Shown piece by piece: positions 15,823 to 23,764 of a stretch of DNA of 38,270 nucleotides (positions are counted from its first letter, which is position 1; each line of letters opens with the position of its first letter). Position numbers and translations under genes: made by a program. This DNA is from Bradyrhizobium pachyrhizi (GTDB taxonomy: Bacteria > Pseudomonadota > Alphaproteobacteria > Rhizobiales > Xanthobacteraceae): positions 22,616 to 60,885 of the forward strand of contig NZ_LFIQ01000111.1 of assembly GCF_001189245.1 (NCBI RefSeq), written 5' to 3'. A model generated the notes under the pieces. It saw only the letters and a list, made by a program, of their open reading frames with translations, did no database searches and was not told the origin of the DNA.

Positions 15823-17583
15823 ATGGCCGCAGACCGTGTGGAACGGCGACTGAGTGCTGTTTTCGTGGCCGATGTGGCTGGCTATAGCCGCCTAATGGGT
15901 GCTGATGAGGAGGGTACGCACGCCCGGCTGAACGAACATCTGTCTGCGCTCCTCCATCCCGAGATCGAAAAGCACGGCGGGCGGCTTATCAGGAGCGCCG
16001 GCGACGGAGTGTTGGTGGAGTTTGCCAGCGTGGTCAGCGCTATGCGATGCGCCGTTGCGATACAGCGCGGCATGATCACTCGAAACACCGATGTGCGAAT
16101 TGAAAAGCGGATCGAGTTCCGCATCGGCATCAACGCCGGCGACATCATCACAGAAGGCGGCGATATCTTTGGGGACGGGGTAAATGTTGCGGCTCGGCTC
16201 GAGGCGCTTTGTGAGCCGGGCGGCATCTGTGTATCGCAACGCGTACGAGAAGATACGCAGGATAAGCTTGACATCGAATTCGAAGATAGTGGCGAGCATC
16301 AACTGAAGAACATTGCACGGCCGGTGCGGGTCTATCGCGTGTCGTTCGGCAACGCTCCGGCGCGACCGGCGCTTGCGCTTCCCGACAAGCCATCGGTCGC
16401 CGTCCTGGCTTTTGAGAATATGAGTCGCGACTCGGAACAGGAGTACTTTGCGGATGGAATTTCGGAAGACATCATCACCGAGTTGTCCCGCTTCTCGGAC
16501 TTGTTCGTGATCGCACGCAATTCGAGTTTTCGATACAAGGGCAGAGCGGTTGATTTGCGTCAGGTGGGTCGAGAACTCGGCGTGCGCTATGTTCTGGAGG
16601 GTAGCGTTCGTCGGGGCAATGACCGAGTTCGGATCACGGCACAGCTGATTGATGCTGCAAGTGGCGTCCACCGCTGGGCCGAGCGCTATGACCAGAAGTT
16701 GAAGGATGTATTTGCGATCCAGGACGACGTGGCGCGTACGATCGCCGCAATTCTGGTCGCGCATGTGAACATGGCGGAAGCTGAACGCACCTTGCTCAAG
16801 CCGCCCGCGACTTGGCAGGCCTACGATCACTACATGCGCGCAGCTGCGGCGTGGATATCGTTCCAGTCCTCGTGGCAAATGGCGGAATTATTGAGGACAC
16901 GAGGGCACCTCGCAGATTCGCTGGCCATCGATCCGAAATATGCCCGTTGCTATACAATGCTGGCCAGCACGCACCGGGTGGCTTGGCTCAATCCCCTGAA
17001 TGATGAATATTTGAGCCCGACTATCCTTGACCTGGCCATCAAATTGGCGCGCACGGCAATTGCCCACAATCCGGGCCTGCCCGAAGCCTATGCCGAGTTG
17101 GGTTATAACATCATCCGGAAGCGTGACTTCGACGCAGCGACTGGCGCCGCCGAAAGAGCGCTGGCGCTAAACCCCAATTTCGCGGATTACCGCCTCGCGC
17201 AAATATTCTACTCGGTGGGAGACCCGACCAGAGCTATTGCCATCGCCAAGTTGCAAATGCGCCTAGATCCATTCCATCCGCATTTTGCGCCGTTGATGGT
17301 CGGCGTAGCTCACTACCACCTCAAAGAATACCACGATGCCCAACATTGGTTGACTGAAGCCATTGGCCGCGCGCCCAATCACCAGTATGGCCACGCCTTC
17401 TTGGCTGCGACGTACGCTCAGCTGGGACGAATGGAAGATGCTCGTGCAGAGGCAAACGAAGTTCTACGCTTGAATCCAAGATACAGCATCAGCGGCACCC
17501 AGCAGCAGGTATCCATTCTCAAACGCGCCGAAGATTTGGAGCACCTGGTTGACGGGCTGCGAAAGGCCGGCCTTCCAGCATAG
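15823..17583 (+). CDS. Class III adenylate/guanylate cyclase with TolB-like and TPR domains
   Basis: This 586-residue protein has, in order, a class III cyclase domain (about 8-180), a TolB/FlgO-like domain (about 200-300) and tetratricopeptide repeats (about 320-560). The cyclase part begins RVERRLSAVFVADVAGYSRL, with the metal Asp in ADVAGYS, a second Asp in SAGDGVLVEF, and the NxxxR pair in GDGVNVAARLEA, so catalysis looks intact. The second part has PSVAVLAFENMS and YFADGISEDIITELSR. The TPRs include LDPFHPHFAPLMVGVAHYHL. No membrane segment is evident. It probably makes cAMP in response to a protein partner bound by the TPRs. The start at 15823 follows the family pattern. Bradyrhizobium genomes carry many such genes. 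Confidence 0.88.
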   Translation: MAADRVERRLSAVFVADVAGYSRLMGADEEGTHARLNEHLSALLHPEIEKHGGRLIRSAGDGVLVEFASVVSAMRCAVAIQRGMITRNTDVRIEKRIEFRIGINAGDIITEGGDIFGDGVNVAARLEALCEPGGICVSQRVREDTQDKLDIEFEDSGEHQLKNIARPVRVYRVSFGNAPARPALALPDKPSVAVLAFENMSRDSEQEYFADGISEDIITELSRFSDLFVIARNSSFRYKGRAVDLRQVGRELGVRYVLEGSVRRGNDRVRITAQLIDAASGVHRWAERYDQKLKDVFAIQDDVARTIAAILVAHVNMAEAERTLLKPPATWQAYDHYMRAAAAWISFQSSWQMAELLRTRGHLADSLAIDPKYARCYTMLASTHRVAWLNPLNDEYLSPTILDLAIKLARTAIAHNPGLPEAYAELGYNIIRKRDFDAATGAAERALALNPNFADYRLAQIFYSVGDPTRAIAIAKLQMRLDPFHPHFAPLMVGVAHYHLKEYHDAQHWLTEAIGRAPNHQYGHAFLAATYAQLGRMEDARAEANEVLRLNPRYSISGTQQQVSILKRAEDLEHLVDGLRKAGLPA

Positions 17584-17876
17584 TCTCGGCGAATGCGCGG
17601 GCAAGACAGCAGCTCGCCGTCCTGCGCGGTGGTGCTCGTCCGAAGTCCGCTTGTTGGCCCTTCTCGAACCTCCAGCAAGGTCCGCTTTCTCGCGGCTGTC
17701 AGGGTGAGAACGGACATCAAGCGCCCCTCATCCAGCTCCGATTTGTGAGTACACGGTCCAGCTGATTGGTCAGCGGCCACCATCGAGGCAAAGCCGCGGG
17801 CAATGAATGCCACCAAAGCGGTGTTCGCCTAGCGCGCGCGATGAGTTTTGATAGAATCGGCTTGGCGCGATCTCGG
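17584..17876. other. Non-coding gap behind cyclase gene
   Basis: No gene is supportable here. Open frames on the minus strand (e.g. 17418-17816) overlap the cyclase 3' end and resemble nothing known. Fragments such as GTCCGCTT and CGGACAT recur and may be decayed intergenic repeats. Confidence 0.35.
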
Positions 17877-18028
17877 TTCACCTCTCCCCGTTGGGGAGAG
17901 GTCGGATTGCGCCTGGCGATGCGAAGCATCGTCCAGCGCAATTCGGATGAGGGCTCTTGCTCTCTCGATAGACCGTGCCCCTCACCCGATTTGCTGCGCA
18001 AATCGACCTCTCCCAAGGGGGAGGTGAA
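17877..18028. repeat. 152-bp four-hairpin palindromic element
   Basis: The ends TTCACCTC and GAGGTGAA are exact inverted copies. Inside are four stem-loops, each with a three-base loop: ACCTCTCCCC-GTT-GGGGAGAGGT, CGATGC-GAA-GCATCG, CGATTTGC-TGC-GCAAATCG and ACCTCTCCC-AAG-GGGGAGGT (one mismatch). It resembles short intergenic palindromic elements of Bradyrhizobium. It has no coding capacity and sits just behind the minus-strand GGDEF-EAL gene, where it may also act as a terminator. Confidence 0.8.
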
Positions 18029-18068
18029 CTTTCGACGCCGTTCCAGTTCAACCTAACCTCATCAGACT

Positions 18069-20609
18069 CTAGAGGCGATTCCGTTGCGGCTGCATCCGGC
18101 GTGCCTCGCGCTCGATGCTGGCGGCCACCAGCGGCGCCTTGTCGGCGGCGATGGGCGGGGAAAACACGAAGCCCTGCACCAAATCGCAATCGAGCCCGCC
18201 GAGCACGTCCAGTTCGGCGGACAATTCGGCGCCCTCCGCCACGACCGTCATGCCCAACCCGTGCGACAGGGCGATGATGCCGCCCAGCAGCTTGCGCTTC
18301 TCCGGCGCGGTGGAAATGCCGTCCACGAAGGCGCGGTCCACTTTCAGGCAGTCGAAAGGCAGGCGCGTCAGGTAGCCGAGCGAGGAATAGCCCGAACCGA
18401 AATCGTCCAGCGCCAGCCGGGCGCCCAAGCCGGACAGCGCCGTCAGCGTGCGACTGATCCGCTGCTCGGTATGATCCACAAACAGGCTTTCGGTCAGCTC
18501 CAGGCAGAGCAGCTGCGCCGGAAAGCCGGTCTCGGCCAGGATGGCCGAGACCGCGGTCTCGAAATCCACGCTCCAGATCTGCGCCGGCGAGACATTGACC
18601 GAGATGGAGCGCGGCGGCAGCCCGGCATCCAGCCAGGCGCGGCCCTGCCGGCAGGCCTCGCGCAGCACCCACAGGCCGAGATCGACGATGAGGCCGGAGC
18701 TTTCGGCGATCGGGATGAACTCCGCCGGCGAGATCGGCCCGCGCTCGGGATGGGTCCAGCGCAGCAGCGCCTCGAAGCCGGTGACGCGGCCGGTCTTCAG
18801 ATCCACCTGCGGCTGGTAATGCGCCTCGAGGGAACCGGCCTCCACGGCGTGGCGCAGATGGCGGCCGAGATCGAGCCTTTCATCGACCGCCTGCGCATAG
18901 ACCGGCTCGAACAGTTGCGCCCGGCCGCGCCCGGCCTCCTTGGCCATGTAGAGCGCGAGGTCCGCGTTGCGCACGGCGGTCTCCGCCGTCGCGCCGTGCT
19001 CCGGCAGGCGGGCGATGCCGATGGTGGCGCCGACCGAGGCCTCGCCCTCGGCGAGATCGACGGGGCCGGACAGTTTGCCGACGAGCCGATCGGCAAGCCC
19101 GGTCAGCGCGGCGTCGGACGTGTCGCATCCATCCGCCAGCACGGCGAATTCGTCGCCGCCGAGCCGGGCGATGAAGGCGCGCGGCCCCAAGTCCTGCCGC
19201 AACGCAGTCGCCACCTTGATCAGCAATTCGTCACCGGCGGCATGGCCGAGGGAATCATTGACCTCCTTGAAGCGATCGAGGTCGATGAGCAGCAGCGCAC
19301 CGGTCCGGCCTCCCCGGGAGCAGCCTTCGGTCAGGGCGGCGAGCTGGCGCGTGAACAGCGCGCGATTGGCAAGGCCGGTCAGCGGATCGCTGTAGGCGAG
19401 CTGCTCGAGCTGGCGCTCGGCCTCCTTGCGCTCGGTGACATCCTGCACGGTACCGATGATGCCGATGACCTTGTCGTGGGCAACCTCCGCCTTGCAGATC
19501 ACGGCCAGATCGCGGGGCATGCCGTCCGCGTGCAGGATGCGTAGATCCGTGGCCTCGGTCCTGCGGGTGCGCAGCACCCGTTTCTGCACGTCCCGGAAGC
19601 GGTCGGCGTCGCCGTGCAGGAAATAGGGTCCCATGTTCTCATCGGTCGGCTCGAACGTGTCGGGCAAGCCGAGAAGCTGGTAGAGCTCGGGCGCCCAGAT
19701 CGTGCGGCCGCTGTCCAGCCGAAAGCTCCAGGTGCCGATCTTGCCGAGGCGGTGGGCCTCCTCCAGCGCCCGCGTGCGCTGGTCGAGCAGCGCCTTGGCC
19801 GCCCTGAGCTGGGTGATGTCGCTGGAGGTGCCGCGATAGCCGAGAAAGCTGCCGTCATCGGCGAAGATCGGCTTGCCGCTGGTGCAGATACTGACGCGCG
19901 AGCCGTCCTTGCCGATCAGCGTGTAGGTGAAGTCGCGAAAAGGGCGATGGGCCTGCATATCGGCCCGGTGCCGCGCCATCGCCTCCCCGTCCTCGGGCGC
20001 ATAAGTCAGTTCCCAGCGCGCCTTCCTGCCAGCGGCGACCGTCTGGAACGCCGCATTGCCGGCAAGCGATTTGGGATAGGGCAGCAGCCGATGTTCGGCG
20101 TCGCTCTCCCAGCACCAGTCCGAGGCGGTGCTGACAAAATCGGCCAGCCGTTGCTCGCTCTCCGCCAGGCGCCGCAGCGCGGAGGTCTCCTCCGTGACGT
20201 CGCGGACGATGCCGGACACGCGCCGGACCTGGCCGTCCGCGTCGAATTCCGGCTCGCCATGCACCACGCAGTCGAGCAGGCTGCCATCGGAACCGCGGAG
20301 TCTCGTCCGCACCGCATAGGGCCGCCCCTCCGCCCAGCAGGCCGCGTAATGCGCCTCCAGGAGCTTCCGGCTTTCGGGCAAATAGCGCTCGCGCACCGTG
20401 GCGATGGGGATGTAGCCGTCGGCGGTCTCGAATTCGTAGAATGCGGCGAGCTCGGGCGATATCCAGAGATCGGTCGCGCCGGCACTCTGCGACTCCCAGT
20501 AGCCCATGCGGGCCAACCGGATCGCACAGCGCAGCGATCGCTCCTCATGCCAGCGGCGACGCGCTTCCCGGGTCGGGGCCTGCCCTTGCGACAATTTGCG
20601 AGCGGCCAT
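18069..20609 (-). CDS. PAS-PAS-PAS-GGDEF-EAL c-di-GMP enzyme
   Basis: This 846-residue protein makes and/or degrades cyclic di-GMP. Three PAS-type sensor regions fill residues about 25-415, each closed by a block such as GIVRDVTEE, GTSSDITQL or GTVQDVTERK. The diguanylate cyclase domain has an intact RLGGDEF at about 482-488. The phosphodiesterase domain has EALLRW near 613, SVNVSP, LELTES, DDFGSGYSS, KVDRAF, AEGAE and QGF, so the catalytic residues look complete. The product-inhibition RxxD motif before GGDEF is absent. There is no membrane segment, so it senses cytoplasmic signals. I chose the ATG at 20609, with GGGGA upstream, over a TTG at 20624. An inverted repeat lies just upstream. Confidence 0.92.
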   Translation of the reverse strand: MAARKLSQGQAPTREARRRWHEERSLRCAIRLARMGYWESQSAGATDLWISPELAAFYEFETADGYIPIATVRERYLPESRKLLEAHYAACWAEGRPYAVRTRLRGSDGSLLDCVVHGEPEFDADGQVRRVSGIVRDVTEETSALRRLAESEQRLADFVSTASDWCWESDAEHRLLPYPKSLAGNAAFQTVAAGRKARWELTYAPEDGEAMARHRADMQAHRPFRDFTYTLIGKDGSRVSICTSGKPIFADDGSFLGYRGTSSDITQLRAAKALLDQRTRALEEAHRLGKIGTWSFRLDSGRTIWAPELYQLLGLPDTFEPTDENMGPYFLHGDADRFRDVQKRVLRTRRTEATDLRILHADGMPRDLAVICKAEVAHDKVIGIIGTVQDVTERKEAERQLEQLAYSDPLTGLANRALFTRQLAALTEGCSRGGRTGALLLIDLDRFKEVNDSLGHAAGDELLIKVATALRQDLGPRAFIARLGGDEFAVLADGCDTSDAALTGLADRLVGKLSGPVDLAEGEASVGATIGIARLPEHGATAETAVRNADLALYMAKEAGRGRAQLFEPVYAQAVDERLDLGRHLRHAVEAGSLEAHYQPQVDLKTGRVTGFEALLRWTHPERGPISPAEFIPIAESSGLIVDLGLWVLREACRQGRAWLDAGLPPRSISVNVSPAQIWSVDFETAVSAILAETGFPAQLLCLELTESLFVDHTEQRISRTLTALSGLGARLALDDFGSGYSSLGYLTRLPFDCLKVDRAFVDGISTAPEKRKLLGGIIALSHGLGMTVVAEGAELSAELDVLGGLDCDLVQGFVFSPPIAADKAPLVAASIEREARRMQPQRNRL

Positions 20610-20625
20610 CGGTCCCCAACTCAAC

Positions 20626-20652
20626 GCTAGCGTACGCAGCTAATACGCTAGC
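20626..20652. promoter_or_regulatory. Inverted repeat GCTAGCGTA-N9-TACGCTAGC upstream of GGDEF-EAL gene
   Basis: Perfect nine-base arms are separated by nine bases, ending 17 bases before the chosen ATG (minus strand). It could be a regulator-binding dyad or a hairpin in the leader. The gap to the DUF1127 gene shows nothing else recognisable. Confidence 0.45.
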
Positions 20653-20775
20653 ATAGAGCGTCACAACCTTGGAGCGACGACGGTGACGAGACGGGGCTCT
20701 TCCGCTTCTTTGGTGTAGTTTCGGTGAATTCTGCAACCGGCAGTCGGCGCCCGGCTCGAGCGCCGCACCGGCATC

Positions 20776-21012
20776 TTAACGGATCCGCACCAGCTCCAGG
20801 TCGAAGTCGCCGGTGACGGCGGTCTCGATCTGGCAGCGCGAGAGTCCGATATCACGCAGCGCCCGGTCATCGAGCTGGCGCAGCGTCTTGATCGCCTCGC
20901 GGCGCACCCAATAGGTCGCGAGCGCATCGCCCCACACTCGGAGCAATCGGAGCAATCTGCCTAATGTACCAAACCGCGCGGGCACTGCAGCGGCTGAAGA
21001 TATCGCTGACAT
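20776..21012 (-). CDS. DUF1127 (YjiS-like) small protein
   Basis: This 78-residue protein has the C-terminal DUF1127 core REAIKTLRQLDDRALRDIGL followed by SRCQIE. The core is Arg-rich and small, found across alpha- and gammaproteobacteria. Family members in rhizobia include small Arg-rich proteins linked to RNA and phosphate/metabolic regulation; its specific role is unknown. The N-terminal about 35 residues are variable and mildly hydrophobic. Of two close ATGs, 21012 is six bases after GAAGGAG, whereas 21018 touches it, so 21012 was chosen. It is divergent from a MocR regulator and is its most likely target. Confidence 0.85.
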   Translation of the reverse strand: MSAISSAAAVPARFGTLGRLLRLLRVWGDALATYWVRREAIKTLRQLDDRALRDIGLSRCQIETAVTGDFDLELVRIR

Positions 21013-21109
21013 TGTCATCTCCTTCGCTGCCCATAGGCAAAGCTACGCCATTGACGCAAATACTGTTTCAGCGGCTGCGCCGTCGGGACCTCGGATTGCT
21101 TGCGCGCTC

Positions 21110-21195
21110 CTCGGTGCAATCATGGGCTTGTTCCCTCTTAAATGATCCGGTACATTCCTCGGAGCAAGTAAAACATTGCTCTCGGTGCAATAATG
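21110..21195 (+). promoter_or_regulatory. MocR promoter region with direct repeats
   Basis: CTCGGTGCAATCATG at 21110-21124 and CTCGGTGCAATAATG at 21181-21195 match at 14 of 15 bases. They flank a possible promoter, TTGTTC-N17-TACATT at 21128-21156. The second copy ends in the MocR start codon. GAGCAA and TTGCTC, eight bases apart, form a further dyad at 21162-21181. MocR proteins characteristically bind direct repeats at their own divergent promoters, so autoregulation is likely. Confidence 0.5.
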
Positions 21196-22536
21196 TCGAG
21201 GTTCGAATATCTGAAGCTGGCGGATGCGGTGGCCGCCGAGATCGCCAGCGGCGCGCTGAAGGCAGGCGACCGGCTGCCGCCGCAGCGTCATTTCGCCTAT
21301 GACCGCAACATCGCCGTCTCGACGGCGAGCCGGGTCTATACCGAGCTGTTGCGGCGCGGGCTGGTGGTCGGCGAAGTCGGCCGCGGCACTTTCGTGTCCG
21401 GCGAGGCACGCCGCGGCATCGCGGCCCCGACCGAGCCGCGCGGCGCCCGCATCGACCTCGAGTTCAACTATCCGCTGCTGCCGCACCAGGCGACGATGAT
21501 CGCCAAGAGCCTCGAAGGACTGGAGCGGCCCGAGGTGCTCGAGGGCGCGCTGCGGCCGGCGACCAGTTTTGGCACGCGGGCGGCACGAACCATCTCCTCC
21601 GAATTCCTGGCGCGCAAGGGCTGGACGCCGAATCCCGACCAGATCGTGTTCACCGCCAACGGCCGGCAATGCATCGCCGCCGCGCTCGCCGCCGTGGTGC
21701 CGCCCGGCGGACGCTGCGGCGTCGAGGCGCTGACCTACCCGTTCGTCAAGGGCATCGCCGCGCGGCTCGGCATCTCGCTGGTGCCGCTCGCGATGGACGA
21801 ACACGGCGTGCGACCGGATGCGGTGCAGAAGGCGCATCGCGAGGCGCATCTGTCCGCGATCTACGTCCAGCCGACGATCCAGAACCCGCTCAGCATCACC
21901 ATGCCGCCCGAGCGCCGCGCCGAGCTGTTGCGCGTGGTGGAGAAGCTCGGCCTCGTCGTCATCGAGGACGGCGTCTACGGATTCCTCGACGACGAGGCGC
22001 CGCTCGCCGCGCTCGCCTCCGACAGCTGCATCGTGCTCGACAGCCTGTCGAAGAAGGTCGCGCCCGGCCTCGCGCTCGGCTTCCTCGTGTCGCCGCCGCG
22101 GCTGCGCGAGAGCATCATGGCCGCGGTGCGCTCGGGCGGCTGGACCGCGTCGGGCTACGCCTTCGCCGCGGGGCAGCGGCTGATGGCCGACGGCACCGCT
22201 GCCGAATTGTCACGGCTGAAGCGGATCGATGCCGGCCGCCGCCAGCTTCTGGCGGCGAAGCATCTGGCCGATTTCGAAATCCAGACCAATCCGAAGTCGT
22301 ATCATCTCTGGCTGGCCTTGCCGCCGCATTGGCGCTCGCAGACCCTGGTCGCGGCCGCGGCGCGCCGCGACATCGCGCTGACGCCGTCGACCACCTTTGC
22401 CGCCACGCCGGGGCACGCGCCCAATGCGGTGCGGCTCGCACTGGCGGCACCGCCGATGGAGCAGCTCGACCTCGGCCTGCGGACGCTGGCGGGAATGCTG
22501 AGCGCGACCGAAGAGGATTTTGACTCGACCGAGTGA
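21193..22536 (+). CDS. MocR-family transcriptional regulator (GntR HTH + aminotransferase-like)
   Basis: This 447-residue PLP-dependent regulator has a winged-helix GntR domain (about 5-75: LADAVAAEIASGALKAGDRL, STASRVYTELLRRGLVVGEV, GRGTFVSG). It is fused to a fold-type I aminotransferase-like domain with QPTIQNPLS, the VVIEDGVYGFL block and SLSKKVAPGLALGF carrying the probable PLP lysine. Such proteins sense PLP or amino compounds and usually control an adjacent divergent gene, here DUF1127. No ribosome-binding site precedes the ATG at 21193; a candidate promoter would place the transcript start about 30 bases upstream. No better start exists without losing the HTH. It converges on the next gene with an 18-base gap. 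Confidence 0.92.
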   Translation: MSRFEYLKLADAVAAEIASGALKAGDRLPPQRHFAYDRNIAVSTASRVYTELLRRGLVVGEVGRGTFVSGEARRGIAAPTEPRGARIDLEFNYPLLPHQATMIAKSLEGLERPEVLEGALRPATSFGTRAARTISSEFLARKGWTPNPDQIVFTANGRQCIAAALAAVVPPGGRCGVEALTYPFVKGIAARLGISLVPLAMDEHGVRPDAVQKAHREAHLSAIYVQPTIQNPLSITMPPERRAELLRVVEKLGLVVIEDGVYGFLDDEAPLAALASDSCIVLDSLSKKVAPGLALGFLVSPPRLRESIMAAVRSGGWTASGYAFAAGQRLMADGTAAELSRLKRIDAGRRQLLAAKHLADFEIQTNPKSYHLWLALPPHWRSQTLVAAAARRDIALTPSTTFAATPGHAPNAVRLALAAPPMEQLDLGLRTLAGMLSATEEDFDSTE

Positions 22537-22554
22537 GTGCGACGCCGTCGCACG

Positions 22555-23133
22555 TCATCGGGCTTGATTGCGAACTGCCTTCGGCAGCAGCGCATCGGGC
22601 AATTGATCGAAGCTGTAGCGCCGCGGCCGGTTGCGCGTGACGAAACCGCCGACCTGCCATGTGAACAGCGCCGCAAAGCCGACCAGGAACAGCGCGCCCA
22701 TCCAGTTCGACGTCAGCAGCGCCGTTAGCAGCAATCCGATCATTGCCACCGCAAGGCAGGCCAGCAGCGCCAGCGCGGCGGTGTACGTCTTCGGTCCGAG
22801 GCCTCCGACCAGCCTGGCGTTGCTGCCCGCCGCCTGCATCCGCCGATGCAGCTCGACGATGAAGTCGCGGTAGAGATGGCCCTGCGGCGCCACCAGCGTC
22901 GCGGTCTGCCAGGTGGTCGAGAGGATCGCGATCCGCCCGCCCTTGGCGTTGTCGATGTCGGCGCGAAATCGCTGCTGCTGCATCGAGACCGGGCGATAGG
23001 ACAGCTTCACCGCGGAGATGTCGGCATAATCCCACACGCCGGACCGGCCGGCGATCCGCCACGACAGCCCGTCCTCGGTCAGCTCGAACTGGTGCGCCGA
23101 GCCGATCAAGGAGGCCTTGTAGGCGTAGCGCAC
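22555..23133 (-). CDS. Conserved membrane protein, unknown function
   Basis: This protein is 192 residues from a GTG at 23133, which has GAGGG seven bases upstream; a TTG at 23214 would give 219 residues but has no ribosome site and crowds the divergent promoter. Residues about 1-105 are soluble and beta-rich (HQFELTEDGLSWRIAGRSG, then WDYADISAVKLSYRP). Next come a hydrophobic hairpin of two membrane segments (about 117-160) and a basic tail ending LPDALLPKAVRNQAR. The soluble part resembles a PH-like domain but this is only an impression. It is divergent from another small membrane protein. Confidence 0.7.
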   Translation of the reverse strand: MRYAYKASLIGSAHQFELTEDGLSWRIAGRSGVWDYADISAVKLSYRPVSMQQQRFRADIDNAKGGRIAILSTTWQTATLVAPQGHLYRDFIVELHRRMQAAGSNARLVGGLGPKTYTAALALLACLAVAMIGLLLTALLTSNWMGALFLVGFAALFTWQVGGFVTRNRPRRYSFDQLPDALLPKAVRNQAR

Positions 23134-23208
23134 CGCCGTGCCCTCGCCTGCCTCCGACCGGTCCTGCAACGTTGTTGGCAATTCGCCGTTCCACCTGTTC
23201 AAACGTAC

Positions 23209-23222
23209 GCGCAAGCTTGCGC
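23209..23222. promoter_or_regulatory. Perfect palindrome GCGCAAGCTTGCGC between divergent membrane genes
   Basis: This 14-base perfect palindrome lies between the starts at 23133 (minus) and 23253 (plus). The position suits an operator shared by both genes. No neighbouring regulator was found apart from MocR at 21.2 kb, whose repeats have a different sequence. Confidence 0.45.
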
Positions 23223-23252
23223 AGCCTGTCGCGCCTATCCTACAAGCGAGCC

Positions 23253-23687
23253 ATGCCCGAGACGACCTATTTTCCGCGTTACCTCATCCTCGGCGGCGCG
23301 ATGATATCCGGCGTGCTGCTGGCGCTTGCCGTGCACATGCTCGGCGCGCGTTACGGGCTCGACCTCGGCGGCCTGTGGCGCTCCGATAGCCACGAGTTCA
23401 TGCCGGCAGGCGCGGCGATCGCCTGGTGGCTGATCGCGACCGTCGGATTTTCGGGCGGCTACTTCACCGCCAATCTGATGCACAGCGCTGTGGCCGGCCA
23501 GATCCCGCACCGGATGCGTAACTTCCTGATCGTCGTCGGCGTGCTGATGCTGGCCGGCGCCGGCCAGGCCGCGTCGGCGCCGAGCACGGTCTCGACCATT
23601 TCCGCCGTGCTCGCGGGCCTTGCCGCCCTGTGCCTCGGCGCAGTGATGGCGTTCTGCGGTGCCTATTTTGCCCTGCGCAAGAGCTAG
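23253..23687 (+). CDS. Small four-helix membrane protein, unknown function
   Basis: This 144-residue protein begins MPETTYFPRYLILGGAMISG. It has four hydrophobic stretches, around residues 10-33, 53-75, 87-107 and 113-140, with short loops and a C-terminal ALRKS. I do not recognise a family. I chose the ATG at 23253 over one at 23172 because the extra 27 residues are Arg/Ser-rich and would run through the palindrome. The ribosome site is weak. The stop codon is the edge of a dispersed repeat. Divergent from another membrane protein, it may work with it. Confidence 0.7.
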   Translation: MPETTYFPRYLILGGAMISGVLLALAVHMLGARYGLDLGGLWRSDSHEFMPAGAAIAWWLIATVGFSGGYFTANLMHSAVAGQIPHRMRNFLIVVGVLMLAGAGQAASAPSTVSTISAVLAGLAALCLGAVMAFCGAYFALRKS

Positions 23688-23752
23688 AACGTTTTCGAGC
23701 GAAGTGGACGCGGTTCGCGTGAAGAAAACGCGTCCAAACCAGAATCCAGCTC
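23684..23752 (+). repeat. Dispersed palindromic intergenic repeat, copy 2
   Basis: This matches copy 1 (945-1007) in the opposite orientation, through CTAGAACGTTTTC, AGCGAAGTGGACGC, GAAAACGCGTC and the final AGCTC. Its first TAG is the stop codon of the membrane-protein gene. The stem CGTTTTC/GAAAACG lies between two converging genes and may terminate transcription. Confidence 0.8.
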
Positions 23753-23764
23753 GCCGGCCTTCCC

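Noticed and set aside
17418..17816. 132-codon minus-strand frame
   Set aside because: It runs antisense into the cyclase 3' end and has no homologous pattern.
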